Shown here one piece after another: positions 1 to 12,534 of a DNA stretch of 64,000 bases. A model generated the notes under the pieces. It made no database searches and had not been told where the DNA came from. It worked only from the letters and a program-made list of their open reading frames with translations. Where the stretch lies: contig NC_045148.1 of assembly GCF_008831285.2 (NCBI RefSeq), positions 7,321,001 through 7,385,000 of the forward strand, in the 5' to 3' direction. Position 1 is the first letter of the stretch, and each line of letters begins with the position of its first letter. This DNA is from Nymphaea colorata. Taxonomy: Eukaryota > Streptophyta > Magnoliopsida > Nymphaeales > Nymphaeaceae. The position numbers were made by a program, and so were the translations under genes.

Positions 1-131
1 CGAGTAAAGTCGAGTTTTTACTACTTGAACTTGAGTCATTTAACATCTCGACTCATTGTAAAGTTTGAGCCGAGTTTTGATGAGCGGCTTTGAGTCAAGC
101 TCGAGTTGTCTCGACTCATTGTAAAGCCCTA
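1..131. mobile_element. hAT-like MITE, right end (cut by window edge)
   Basis: The segment is built from alternating GAGTCGAG/CTCGAG-type words and ends in AAAGCCCTA, the same terminus as the fuller element at 5823-6274. The left end lies outside the window. It has no coding content. Family assignment is an inference from the terminus and internal composition. Confidence 0.5.
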
Positions 132-536
132 GTCAAAATACCATGCTAACCCCCTAGTATCTATGGTTACATTAATGGTGGTAATTGAAAGTGGCTGTTT
201 GAGAGTTTCGGTGATAAGTTGGGCGACAATTTTTTGTGTGGAAAGTGATAAGGTGGTAGGTGATTTGTTGATTGCCCAAACATTGGGCAGTTATTTTTCG
301 TTGGACAAATATCTGCAATATGCAGCACTGGAAAGTAGAGGTTGGAAGGTGAAATTTTAAGGTAATGATAGATAACTTTGAGACTGCTTGTATCGCAAGT
401 GACTGGTCTGAAAAGACTTTTTCTTTTTTTTTTGGCCGGGAGCACTAGACCTACCACATTAACCTTAAGAATGGTAACCCTCAACCCAAATCAATTTCTC
501 AATACAGTCAGAATAGCACCCTATACAATCGAACTG

Positions 537-556
537 ATATATATATATATATATAT

Positions 557-599
<43 letters not shown>
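537..599. repeat. (AT)n followed by (GA)n microsatellite
   Basis: A run of alternating AT from about 537 to 559 passes directly into a GA run to about 599. Further GA runs follow near 708-735 and 823-837. Confidence 0.9.
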
Positions 600-601
<2 letters not shown>

Positions 602-603
<2 letters not shown>

Positions 604-705
604 CCATGGAGGAATCTGTTAAACTGAGAAGAAAAGTAGGTGAGGGAAAGAGATCAGCACCATGGGGGAAACTGTTAAACTGAGAAAAGGAGGTGTCATA
701 TATAA

Positions 706-738
<33 letters not shown>

Positions 739-925
739 AGCACCAGTGGAATATTATTCTATTTCGCTCCTATACTATTTCCATATTGCCACATGTCATG
801 TTTCTATTTATGTTCAAATTTAGAGAGAGAGAGAGAGATCAGCACCAGTAGAATGTTATTTTATGTCGCTCCTATAGTATTTCCATGGGGCCACACGTCA
901 TGTTTCTATTTATGTTCAATTTTTT
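602..925. repeat. Two short tandem duplications tied to GA runs
   Basis: A segment of about 35 bp starting ACCATGG (602-636) recurs at 659-693 with a few changes. A longer unit beginning AGATCAGCACCAGT near 734 recurs near 836 with a period of 102 bp, both copies containing CATGTTTCTATTTATGTTC. Each duplication abuts a GA run, which suggests slippage or unequal exchange at the microsatellite. Confidence 0.8.
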
Positions 926-1034
926 TTCATTTGTTTTTTGCCTTTTGATTTTCAAATATATGTACATGCTTAAGAATGTATTTTTTGGTTAATCATAAAC
1001 CGTTCTAAAACTGATCCTAGTAAGCCAATTCACA

Positions 1035-1451
1035 AAAATGTAGTGCATGCACTGATTCATTGTCCTACGTTCATGAACAGTTTGATCCTGACAACTAAGC
1101 TTGGCATCATTCACACTAGCTACTCGCTCTATTTGCACGATTATTAATGTAGTGCTTGTGCTGATTCAGTATCCTTTGAACATTCATGAAGTTTGAACTA
1201 ATCTTGGCATCATTCACACTACTGTCTATTTGTACAATTAATAATTGTAGTGGATGGCTGATTCAGTATCCTGTCATATGAATGTTCGTCAAGTTTGAAC
1301 CAATCTTGACATCATTCACACTACCCTTGCTATTTGGACAATTATTAACTGTTGTGCATGGGTGATGATTCAATATCCTATGAGCGTTGATGAAGTTTCA
1401 ACCAATCTTGGCATCGTTCATACGATTCTTCCTATTTGTACAATTATTAAA
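1035..1451. repeat. Degenerate minisatellite, about four units of roughly 100-110 bp
   Basis: Four diverged units each contain, in order, a TGTAGTGC-like start, CTGATTCA, a TATCCT/GTCCT block, a CATGAAGTTTGA-like block, CTTGGCATCATTCACAC and a TATTTGTACAATTATTAA end. No coding potential was seen. Confidence 0.75.
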
Positions 1452-2503
1452 TGTTTATTGAGCATCAAATAAAGGAGACCGATGAAATTTTTTGAGTTTA
1501 TTGGATTTGATTGGAATCTAAATCACATGGGTATGGGTATGGATACAGAGATGTTAATTCTGGCACAACAACTTTAGAAAATGTGAACAGGGGTACAATA
1601 TATATATATATTTGCAAAATAAAAGCAACATTTAAATAAATGAGTGATATAAATAAAAATATTACATGTTAATGAACAATAACTCTAAAAAACAGAATTA
1701 AAATTGAGATGAAAAAAAAATTAAGTAAAATTAAGCAGTTTAGATCAGTTTCCATTTAAAAAATACCCAAATGTGTCCAAGTACCCACTTTGTGTATGGG
1801 TAAGATGACACATGTATAGGACCTTACTGAAGTACCGATGTTACTTACATTGGAACTATTATAATAGAGCTATATATAAATATATATGTGGTGTCCAATG
1901 GGCCTTTTGGCCCTTTCAGTTGGATCTTGATCATTTTTCAAGAATCCAACCACTTAATATACTTAAACTGCTCAAAACTAGATATATATGCCCATGTAAA
2001 ATCTGATTTACACGATGATTTTTTACATTTTTTTTAATACATATATTTGGGCAATATGACCACAATGATGTGTTGGTTTGCCACGAACTGGCCGAATGTG
2101 GAATAATCTAAGACATGTGCGTGCACACACACACACACGATCGAAGCAAACACACACACATATATACACATACAAGCCATGCTTGAGTTAAGCTCATTTG
2201 GACGAAGCCACAAGTTTATTTTCAACCGGTTGCAAGATAACAGGTAAAATGCTCTGTTCATCATGTTTAGCTCACCCAGAATGGTACAACGAAAGGTAAT
2301 AATCAGAATATGGTAGAATTACATTATGTAATTAAGTTATTGACATCCTTTAACCTAAAAATGCGCTCATTTCAAGCCGTTGATCTAGATCACTATGCTT
2401 TTGCTTGCAAAATTCATTCCTCATAAGGTACCATCATCGGAAATTGAATTCCCAAAACCAGCAGCACTCCTCATCTTTTCCTTCTAATTTCTGTGTGATG
2501 TAG

Positions 2504-2803
2504 TGGACATTGCATGAAGGGAGTGATGATCATTGCATAAAGATATTGAAGCAATGTAGGAAAGCAATTCCACATGACAATGGAAATGTCATAACAGTGG
2601 ATGCTGTGCTGCAGTCCAATGTCAAAGAAGATGCATGGGAAGATACTAGAATGGTATTCAATGTGACAATGATCTTACACGCTTCCAATGGGAAGGAGAG
2701 GACAGAGGTGGAGTGGAGAAAGCTGCTCAAAAATGGAAGGTTCAACTGTTGCAACATCGTCTCCCTTCGGGAGCATCACTAACTGAAAGCTTTTCCCAAT
2801 TGA
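2504..2803 (+). pseudogene. O-methyltransferase exon 2 relic
   Basis: The frame from 2504 to the stop at 2782 matches exon 2 of the intact O-methyltransferases at 51.4 and 55.1 kb. It keeps the intron acceptor TAG followed by TGG, and the motifs KILKQCRKAIP and ERTEVEWRKLL. Three things show it is dead. No exon 1 is recognisable upstream. The catalytic-His motif HDWDDENC has become HEGSDDHC, which keeps His but changes the residues around it. A frameshift near 2776 pushes the conserved C-terminal SFPN out of frame, and it can be read in another frame up to about 2803. It lies 49 kb from the live copies, so it is either a remnant of a once wider cluster or a dispersed fragment. Confidence 0.85.
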
Positions 2804-5800
2804 ATAAACACTAAGCATGTTATAGCACTTGGAAACAATGTTAGAGTCAGTTTTCTAGTTTGCAATTAAAGGAGGGGGGTGTGGAGGGGGCGCCAAGTCG
2901 ATAAGCCAATTTCATGAGTGTCTGTCAGCATTGGATATATATCATTTTGCTGAATAATATATTTGTACCACAATGAAATGTTAGAACCGTGAGAGGCATC
3001 TAAGCGGTTGGAAGGCTTTTGCAGCCAAAGAAGCCTATGATGGTGGTCTTTTTAGATCAAAAGACAGAACAAACAGGTAATGCATTCGACTAAGTTATAC
3101 ATCCATAAATTGAAGTTTACTTTCTCTACCTTAAGAAAATGTCAAGTTGTAGGCTCACCTTTAGACTGATGCTTGGTTACAATTTAAGAATGGAATCCCA
3201 GTTTTATAGAATTTACAATTCAAGGTATATCTTTAGTTTCCTCAAGGGATTTGCCTTCTGGAGCAGTTCGTGCTTTTGTTAATTTAATACTCAGCAAAAT
3301 GTGCATCTTTATCAAATATGGCATGTGTATATGGCATGCATAGGGTCATGATGTGTAGCTGAGATGTGCTTCAATGGTGGCGCTGGGGAACTAATACTTC
3401 TTTCCTTAATGTCGCTTTGCAAGCCAAAAACTAGAGGAAGAGTATTCAGCTCAGTTCAAAGTAGGGATGTTCATCAGCCGACCTCGAGCCAAGCTAGTCC
3501 AGCTCGAGCTCAGCTCAAGTCTCCATAAACCACAGCTCAAACTCAGCTCGAACTCAAAGCAAGAGCCCAGTTTTCGATAGAAGTTAGACAAGCCATTTAC
3601 TAAAACTAGATACGGTAAAAAGTAAATAAATATTTTAAAAAGAACAACAAACCAAAACCATCCCATCAAAAAGATGGATGGCCCCGGTTTAATCCTCTCC
3701 TAGCATCATCCAAACCTAAAGGAAAAATGAAGATATATATATATATATATAAGAAAATTGAATGGTTATGCTGACCTTTTAGAGTCCTCAACCCTCACAC
3801 CAAAACCGTTCGATCCAACATGATGGACGGTTAAAAGAAAAACAAAGTAAAAAAGTGATGGGTATCTTTGTCATCTTACATTAGTTTACATTTTTTCTCA
3901 CTGTTTTTCTTTCGACAATCTATTTGTTTTAGATGGACGGCCCTTGTTAGATATCCAGAGTCATCATTCACTCACTATATATATAATCATCCCAACATTT
4001 AAGAGATAAATTATTAATATGGTACCTAATGATCCTATCTAGGTAATTAAATCAAAAGAGCGAAAGAAGCTAACAATTTTTTTTTATGCAGACAAGAAGC
4101 TAAGAAGAGCTTAGCTCTTTGTATTTTAAGGAAGTAGTGTAAACTTGTACTTTTGAGGAAGTAAAATTTTTAATTTTTTTTTTAAATGTCACGTTTAATT
4201 GCATAATAGAAATTGAAATTTGTAATAAGATACAGGTACCAACAATTAATTCATGAGAAACAACCTTTTAAGAGTACTTAGAATGGCATGTTGATTTAAG
4301 ATTAACGAGTTTTAATTGAAACTTTAATTTTAACCGTTTCTTTTGCTATGAAAAAGTAAGTTAAAGTCATGTGGACCTTAGAAAAATCATATTTAAATGA
4401 TGCTCCCTTAAAACAATATTGCTAATTTAATTGGTTACATTATCTGGATTCAACAATTATGTTGAAGTGATCAATAGGATGAAAGGGAATCTATATCAAT
4501 GTTGCTTGTATCTATAGAGAGAGAAGATAAATAATTATATTTTAGAAACTTTGTATATTTTATTTCCCACGAGTTATGGCTGCATTTAGTAGCATGCTTT
4601 AATGAAACGAAAATTTGATGGCTCTATATAGTCAGAATTTTTTGCATTGCAATCATTAATATTTCCAATAATTTATATCATTCAAAAATATTATACATTA
4701 AAAATTTTCAATTTTAAGGTTCCTTTAGAAATATTTCATTTTTTTTTCTCTCCCCATTAAAGGCATTAAAAAGATTTGGCAAGTTATATGAAGAAATATC
4801 AGAAAAATGTATGCAAGAACAACCATTGGAACGGGTGTATCGATCAGTTCTTAAATTAGATCATGCTTTCCCTTTTATGACCTTTCTATTTCACTTTTGG
4901 CATAATACCGAAAACAAAAGTTACCAATTTCAAAAAGAAAAGCTCGTATATAAGCGTTTTGGTCGATGTATTTCTAAAGTTTCTCAATTAGTTTTCACTA
5001 TAAGGCCCGACCTACGGATACCAACTGCTTACTTTTTGGCTTAGGTTAGAAAATTTAGAATAGCTAAAACACTCCGCTTCTGAAATCTCAGTTAAATTTT
5101 TTGAGAAGCTCCTTTGAACCATAACTCTTCAAAGCTACAAGGCATGAACGGAGGGAACTATATATATATATATCGTCTCTGCCAACACTGAAGAAGCATT
5201 TGGAGAATTACATTCTGGTACATATCGAGATCTCAAATGATGAATTAAGCACCACTTGCAGAATCACTCATAAATGCACGAGAAGAAGGAGCATAGTTGT
5301 TCGAGTACTGCAGAGAAGAAGAAAGAAGGATTCTGTATCTTAAGTAATAAATCCAATAAATGCCCGCTTCGCAATTTGTGCATTGGCGGGAGATGGAAAT
5401 GGGTCACAAAGCAGTGAATTGAGTTTGAAATTTGAACACAATTCATGCCCATCAAGTCAAAAATTCTACAGTAGATTTACTATCGATTACTATTATTATT
5501 GCAGGAGAAATAAAGGTCTCTGTGGATGCTGACCATTGCGGGAAAAGTTGCTTGATCAATTGTTTTTACAGTGTACACCAGAAAGGAACATCGAAGGGAC
5601 CAGCCCAATATTGATCTGCTAAAAGAACAAAATAGCACTGCAAGGGAACGTTGGTAGACAAGGTAGCACTATATATCAAAGAAGCAAGCAGTGATCATTG
5701 GATGGGCCAGTGAGGAAGGAACTCAAGAGGAAATGCATTGGGGAAAGAGAGACAGATAGAGGGAGAGAGATCTGTCATGTTTCTGTATTGTTCGATACAC

Positions 5801-5822
5801 TAATTTTTTCTTTGGTGACAAC
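2804..5822. other. AT-rich intergenic stretch
   Basis: No gene was recognised. The stretch contains a MITE fragment at about 3464-3640 and short AT runs. Open frames such as the one at 4811-5044 show no family resemblance and have AT-rich, intergenic-like composition. Confidence 0.55.
3464..3640. mobile_element. Fragment of the CGAGCTCGAG MITE family
   Basis: It begins TAGGGATGTTCATCAGCC and continues with CTCGAGC/AGCTCAAG words like the elements at 5823 and 12535. The matching right terminus AAAGCCCTA was not found, so the element is truncated or badly decayed. Confidence 0.5.
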
Positions 5823-6274
5823 TAGGGCTGCTCATGAGTTGAGTTCAAGCTGAGCTGAGACGGCTCGAACTTAGCTCAAGTAGTTTCAGCCGAGTTGGAG
5901 GTCATTAGCTTGAGTTCGGCTCCGGTCGAGTTCTAAAAGCTCAAACTCCGCTCGAGCTATGGATTGGCTTGAGCTGAAAAGAACAATTTATTAAAATATT
6001 TTGTTTTTAAAGAAAAAGGTAGTAAGGAGACTTGAACACTGAACCGTCCACTTCTTGTCATAACTTTATGAGACATAGTATATGTATTCTTCTTTTTGAG
6101 CTTAACTAAGTTTAACTGAGTCAAGCCCACTTAACTTGAGCTCAACTAGTTCATATGATCGAGTTCATTTTTTAACTCAAACTGGACTCGTTTATTAAAT
6201 GAGTCGAGCTCAAGTCAAATTTATCAAGCGAGTTCAAGTGGATCTCAAGTTAGCTCGACTTGTTGAAAGCCCTA
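5823..6274. mobile_element. hAT-like MITE with 8-bp target duplication
   Basis: The 452-bp element starts TAGGGCTGCTCATG and ends GAAAGCCCTA, giving short terminal inverted repeats (TAGGGCT/AGCCCTA). The flanking octamers are GTGACAAC (5815-5822) and GCTACAAC (6275-6282), identical at six of eight positions, as expected for an old 8-bp hAT-type target duplication. The interior is rich in GAGCTCAAG-type words and has no ORF. Confidence 0.7.
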
Positions 6275-7376
6275 GCTACAACTGGGATTGAAGGTACGTA
6301 TCTGAGTCGGATATACCCATTTATGGATGCTATTTCTAATCTGGATAGCCAGATCTAGTAGAAAAAAATTCAATATGATTCCTAAGATTCAGATCCTGTA
6401 TGCAGCTTCATAACTGAATCTGAATCTGAGTCCAGTATTCAACTGACATCCTATAAAGATCCAACCCAAACCCAACTATTTAGATAGTTATGTGACATCT
6501 CGTGCTAGCTAGGTCTCAAATTAGTTTTAAAAAAATAGTGTGCACAGCTAAGTCTGAATCCAAATCAAATCACACAAATTCTGATTCAATCAGATTTGCT
6601 GAAATCTGGATCCAACTTAAACCCGAATCATTTATCATATTGTTTTTTAATCAATTGACTTTCACTTGAACTAAATAAAGTACCTAATTGTTTTAATGCC
6701 CTTCATTTTCCCCACATATTAAGCGTGCTATAAACAATTTCCAAGTCGGAAAGTAAATAAACAACAGTACAACGCCATCAATTTTACCTACCCAAGTGAC
6801 AATCTTTTAACTACGTACAGGCACCTATTTGCCGGTTGCGGACAACTACTAGATCCAAACTGTTGGATCGAGAAAAGGAAAGTTCGTGTTTCTCATTTAT
6901 TATGAAATGGGGGGAGAGAGAGAGAGAGAAAGGATCCTAGGAAGAGTAAACTTTGTCATACTATTTATGAGATTCACCTGAGAGATAAGGAGGAAGCCAG
7001 GCAGGCTCTATACTCAATTCCTGCATTCAAGTCTATCAGGCAATCAAACCTAGGTTATTGATGTTCACTTAACAGGGCAATCCCTGACTCTGTGATCAAC
7101 TTGAAGCTCCTCCGCGAGTGCGTGCTCAGCCCTTTGAAGAGCCCGCAGAGGCACTCCATTCTCCTGGTACTACCACTGCTTCATCTGATCTCCACCTCCC
7201 CAGACATACCCAAGTCTGTGATCCACTTCAATAAGTCTGAGACAGTCCCCTCCTTCACCCTTTTAAATGCTCTCACAATTCTCCAGCTTTTATCCGCTCA
7301 CTAAGAATCTCTACCTTCATCGTCTCTTTTCATTCTCCTCTTCCTTTCACCTCTTTCTTAGTTCATCAACTTCACC
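6275..7376. other. Intergenic region upstream of EPF1
   Basis: This holds AT-rich sequence, a GA run at about 6913-6930 and then the pyrimidine-rich 5' flank of the EPF1 gene. A TTTAAATG element at about 7263 could act as a TATA-like signal, but this is weak. No other gene was seen. Confidence 0.5.
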
Positions 7377-9091
7377 ATGGGGTTTCCTGTTCACATGAAA
7401 CTTCTTTTTGTTCTTCTATCTCTTGTGCTTGTCTTTCAACCGGCATTAGCCCGTCCCGGCGGCGCCGGCAGTCTGCACCTTGATCATGGTAAGTCTCCTG
7501 TTATATTGGCTTGAAAAGTATGTTCTTTCTATTCAAATGCTTTGAATCTCTAGCGATATTCAAATGCTTTGAATCTCTAGCGACAGAAATGTTGGTCTAG
7601 ATTGATGCAGTGTCAACTTCATATATACATTCGACTTTAGACATGGCACAGTGGTTTCCTTTCCCCAGTTCCTTTTATCTTTCTAGAAAATAGGGTTCAT
7701 GAACTCTTAGAAACTAAGTTGAAGGCATTTGCCATATATGAGCCCGTCTAATACTATTACTGCTGCTGCTTCTGCCATTAGGGGATTGTGAAAAACATAA
7801 GCCTGTGCTCATCGCCTCATCCTAGTGCTTATGAGTTTTCCGTTTTAATGACCGCCTGTCACGCTTGTACAACATACATGGGGTACTCCCGTCAATAGTT
7901 GTAAGAGGTGAAAAGGAAGAGAGAAAGATTCTCGGCGAGCAGGTTCGACGATCTCTGTTCGTCCTCTACACTGGAGGTGCAGTTTCGGATGCTGCCTTTT
8001 AGATAGCAGTGAACAGTCTTTCCCTTGGCAATGACCTTGTCCGTTTGAAGCCAACCCAGTTATCCAGGCTATATGTTTGAGCTGCCCATCTTTTCTTGGC
8101 CAGGCATCCGATCAAGTCAGACAATAACCCCCTAACTTCCATCCGTCCGTCAGTGTCTTCCTAATCTTTTTCACGTTTTTAGCTAATATTGAATACTCCT
8201 TCGTTGATTCGTTGTTAGTTTGGTTGCTGAAGGCCAAAGATTTTTTAGAACTATTTCTGCTTGTCATAGTTGAATAACATGACTTTGGTCATAAGTCACA
8301 CGGTTTCTTGCTTTCCCTCTTTTTGCCTCTTATTTCTCTCTTTATCCTATTTCTTTTTATCTCACTTTTAAGGGATCGAGGAAGCTTTTTCAAAGAAATT
8401 TGACGTTCTTTCCAAAGGAAACCATGCTTTATTGGTAGACATTTTAAACTTTTGTAATGAATGTTACAAGCACGGTACAGCAGACCTGCTCGCTCCTTTT
8501 AAAGGACGACTAATGCTATTGACTGTCCTTCAGACCTCTCATCCTTTTATTATTTTATTTAATAAAAATTTGAATGCCATTAACATAATCTTGGTAAAAA
8601 ATAAAAAATGCAAACAAATAAAACCAATGTATATACATATATATATGTTCTTGCACCTGCGCTCATATCACATAGCTTTGGTCATCGTTCATCTTGCTTC
8701 CAAAGCTAAAATGCAGCCGTTCAGAAGATTAGATCTGTAACAAATTTTGTAAAATGCCACTTAATTTATCCAGCCGGTAACATCTCGAACGACTCTTTTC
8801 ACAGGTTACAGGCTGCACCAAACAAGAAGGCCGAGAATCACAAGGAAGATGGAACACCTACTAAAACCAGACTTTTATACCGATGGATGGCATTCCAGGC
8901 TGCCCAGGGAAGCGGACAACTCAGTCAGGCTAGCAGGATCGAGACTACCCGATTGCTCACACGCATGCGGATCGTGCTTGCCATGCAGGCGGGTGATGGT
9001 GAGCTTCGTGTGTTCGACGTATGAAGAGGCAGAGACATGTCCCATGGCCTACAAATGCATGTGCAATAGCAGATCTTACCCTGTGCCTTGA
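7377..9091 (+). CDS. EPF1: EPIDERMAL PATTERNING FACTOR 1, secreted stomatal spacing peptide
   Basis: There are two exons, 7377-7488 and 8805-9091, with intron GTAAGT...ACAG; the codon split at the junction reads Gly. The predicted precursor is 132 residues, slightly longer than the roughly 104 of the Arabidopsis protein. Residues about 7-25 form a hydrophobic signal peptide ending in ALA. The basic middle (QTRRPRITRK) is a plausible processing region. The C-terminal 50 or so residues carry the EPF1 signature GSRLPDCSHACGSC, RVMVSFVC, EEAETCPMAYKCMC and the end SYPVP, with eight cysteines for four disulfides. In the known family, this peptide is made by stomatal precursors and acts through ERECTA-family kinases with TMM to stop neighbouring cells dividing into stomata. 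The start is the first ATG that gives a signal peptide. The alternative downstream AG at 8810-8811 would break the frame. Confidence 0.93.
7535..7590. repeat. Short tandem duplication inside the EPF1 intron
   Basis: A unit of about 27 bp containing TTCAAATGCTTTGAATCTC and ending CTAGCGA is present twice back to back in the first part of the intron. Confidence 0.85.
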
Positions 9092-12000
9092 GATTCTCTC
9101 TAGCTGAAACTAAAGCTGCACTCTATGTAAACTCTGCAACATGAAGCAGCTCGCGACTCCATTGTATCTTACTAAAAGTCCTTTTCTTCTGTTGCCCACC
9201 GCATCCCTCACAAGTTTTTAACCTATTTCACTGTTTTACTTTTGCTCCATTAAGGTCCACTATATGATGTAAGAGATTGACAGGTCTGGTTGAGAATGAT
9301 GCCATGAAGTTCTCATCTTCTGGATATCTTACACTTCTTTTCTTACTAATGCTTTGGACTCTGTTCAGCGTCAAGCAAAGTTCTTTAGTTGTTTTATTAG
9401 CCACGTAAGATGAGCATTTTAGTAGAAAACTGAAATAACTTGAGATGATACTTTTGCTGAAAACTGGCTGCCTATCAGTTTCTCATCTCATCGTTAACTA
9501 ACACCAATAAGCTTATTGGAGATTAACTTAGACTACCCTTTTGATGAGAGAGGTAAACAAGGTAAACAATGAACGTACTGGACGGCACTGGACATTTTGA
9601 TGTGTAGACAGTGGCTGAGCCACATGGTGGTTGATGTGGGCAATTGCCCACACCAGCTTCACAAATTTTACTTATTTTTATGTTAATAATTTCATATATT
9701 TGGTTTTATATATATATATAAAGGTGTCTTTTAAAACATTAGTTATTGAATTAATGCCCCCACCAGCCAAAATTCATGTCTCCGCTAGCCAAAATTCTTG
9801 TCTCCGCTAGTGTGTGTACAGCCAAACTTGTGCTCATGGTGAACCCGAGTTGAAGCCAATTAAGTTCGAACATAATTTCCTTCTTAAAAATGCTATTTAA
9901 TGTTTACCATGACAAATTTATGTGTGTGTATAGTTGATAGAATATAGGGATTAAGTACAATATAAAAATGATATATCATGTATAAAGAATATTCGTACAA
10001 CTTCAAACTGTAAACTGGCACTCACGTTTTTAAAAAATTAGCTCTATATATATGTACCTTGCGGAGAACTCTATATATGTACCTTGCGGATGAGAGAGAG
10101 AGGGAGACACACACACACACAAAAAACTTAATTAAGTTGATGTAAAATTATTCGAAAGACAAGTATATCGTTGGTTTTTGTCTTTTAAAAAAAATAATTT
10201 TTATATGTGACATGATGTAAGTATTTATTAATTAAATAATTAATCAAACGACTTGTAAATGGTATATACATATGTAGTTTTTATATCTACTCAGTTCTTA
10301 TTTGCTGAATTATATTTATAAATATACATGATTTTAACTTCGATTAATTGTCATTAAATGCTTACGATTGAGTATTCAATGAAAATAAAGTCAAAAGTAA
10401 TAGTTGCCCCAACAATTGGTTGTTAGAATCCTGTTTCACAACGGCATCAATTAACATTCCAAGGAGTACCATATTTAACTTGCTTTCTTCCTTACTTCAA
10501 ATAGGTGGATGTGTTTATTAACTTATTTATCACAAACTATGCTTTAGCTTGAATAAAATTTACTAAAAATGTGACCTTTTAACCATCAAGCTTTACAATT
10601 TGGGAAAGACTTAAAGTTAATAACTAAGTTTGACAACTCGGCTCAATATGTACACGTTGACTTGAATGCTCCATACTCATATATTTCATGTCCTAAAGTG
10701 GTCATTTTCTAAAACGGCTAAAATTTTAAAATACTACATTGTATTACACAAACTTTGTTCAGTCTTTCTTAATTTGTTTTATATAAAAGTCTTTTTTTAA
10801 GTCTACGCACATTAAAACTATTTTCAAGTTCTTTCCTAGACATTTGAAGTATTTCAATGTATTTATGCTTATTACTAGGGCATAAGCTAGGGAAGACAAA
10901 ACGACTTTCTAATAAGCAAGAATACAGCAGTATGGGAGGCTTAACATTGTGTGACAAACAAAAAATATACACATAGCAGAGCTACATGATAACGAAAAAG
11001 TATATAATAAATATGATTAATACACTTTGGGGCCAACCTACAAGCTATTCAAGTAGACACTTTTTTTTTTTTAAATGGCCTTTTTTTTTTTAAATGGCCA
11101 CCGAAGTAGCTAGTTTGTTCCTCAAATAAGATCTTGAAATAGGCTGCTGCATGTTTGCAATAGGATTGTTTGGCAGCAAGGGTACTTTGTGAGTGTTCTG
11201 TAAGTGTCCCATGAATATGTTCAAAGATCAAGATAGATTCATGGATAGTATTCCATGAACCTGCCTAAAGATTTGAATAAATTTATGAGCTAATCATATA
11301 GTGTTCTTACTGTCCAACGTCCTGTGTGGCACCACTTTGCAAATGACCTGATCATTTAGATTCTAGTATCTGACGTGTTTGTGGATTTTGCAAGTGTGAG
11401 GAGCAAATCAATCACTTACAAGCTTGAATTTTGCCCATGCTATTGATGGCTATGTTAAAATTAACTTCTACCAATGTGGATGAATTTGTGCGGGTCTAGT
11501 CCTCAACTGCTCATCTCCCCATTGAGGGTCAAGAAGCAAAGTAATTTGCATTGATTTCCGTCCATGTATTTGTGTTTCAATTGTTTCAATTCTAAATCTT
11601 TCATGCATTTTTGTTGAACTGTTATTAGTAAATATTTTACCTTGGCAAACATTTCGTTGCAAGTGAAAAATTCTAATTGAATATACAAGGTTCATCAAAT
11701 TCATTGTGTGATTTTCCAACGATGAGTAAAGTTGCCAAGTTTGTGGCAACATGATGCAGAAACGTGTTAAGACCAGAGGCAAAGTCGTGAATAGGGAATT
11801 TGGTATCCATTATTATGCTCTCTAACTTTCAAGTACTTATATATATGTGGGGTGAATAGGATGAGTATTTTGTCCTACCACACAACAAGAGGATCAAAAC
11901 CCCACTCTTTCTTCCTATCTTCTTAGGGTCTAAGCCTATTTTTGGTACCTCAAGTAAGGTGCCTACTATACTTCAACTTGTATATCAATGACCTCTTTTA

Positions 12001-12534
12001 CAACATATAAAATTGATGTGTCAAAGAATTAAACTGAAAACTGGCCACCTAATAGTTTCTGCCCCCATCCCTACCCATTACTTCAACACTATAGTGTCAA
12101 CCCTAGAGATTGCTTATATACATGACTTGAGCAAAAAAGGCTTATAGTATTCTCATAACTAATCATGAGATTGTTACATAGAGTTAGCAGCCTTTATATT
12201 GAGGGTACGGTATTAACAGGTTTTGAACTGCAATAAGAATATTAACAGGTTTTGAACTGCAAAACAAAAAACACATTCTAACCCATAAAATTTAGCCATA
12301 AATGTAATCCTCTTCTTGATAAAATTATCATTGCATTTGGACGACACAAAAAAAAAAGTTTCTTCTTAAAATAAGGTTTTCTAAAATCTTAGATCTTTAA
12401 CTAACTAATTTTTGAAACCTTTGGATGACAAAACGAAAACTACATTTTCCATGAGAAATGTGGGAGGGTCATGTCATTCACACACCTTCTAAAACTAGGT
12501 CTTTATAAACCCAATTTGATAGTGCACCTTAAAC
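9092..12534. other. Intergenic stretch downstream of EPF1
   Basis: The first few hundred bases are probably the EPF1 3' UTR and flank. The rest is AT-rich with one clear MITE (9609-9812), GA/CA runs near 10090-10120 and a 26-bp duplication near 12215-12262. Minus-strand open frames near 11.5 kb do not resemble a known family. Confidence 0.5.
9609..9812. mobile_element. hAT-type MITE with 8-bp target duplication
   Basis: The 204-bp element starts CAGTGGCTGAGCC and ends TCTCCGCTAGTG, imperfect inverted termini of the common plant CAGTGGCGGAGCC type. The flanking octamers TGTGTAGA (9601-9608) and TGTGTACA (9813-9820) differ at one base. The interior includes the doubled phrase CCAAAATTC(A/T)TGTCTCCGCTAG. 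It has no coding capacity. Confidence 0.75.

Larger units (their letters stand above)
132..2503. other. AT-rich intergenic stretch
   Basis: No convincing coding region was seen on either strand. The stretch holds a (TA)n/(GA)n microsatellite, two short tandem duplications and a degenerate minisatellite, listed separately. A short CA-rich tract lies near 2125-2160. The open frames here are short and look like chance. Confidence 0.6.

Noticed and set aside
2034..2264. 76-codon minus-strand frame with a Cys/Val-rich middle
   Set aside because: The residues come from a CA/CACA simple repeat; there is no supporting homology.
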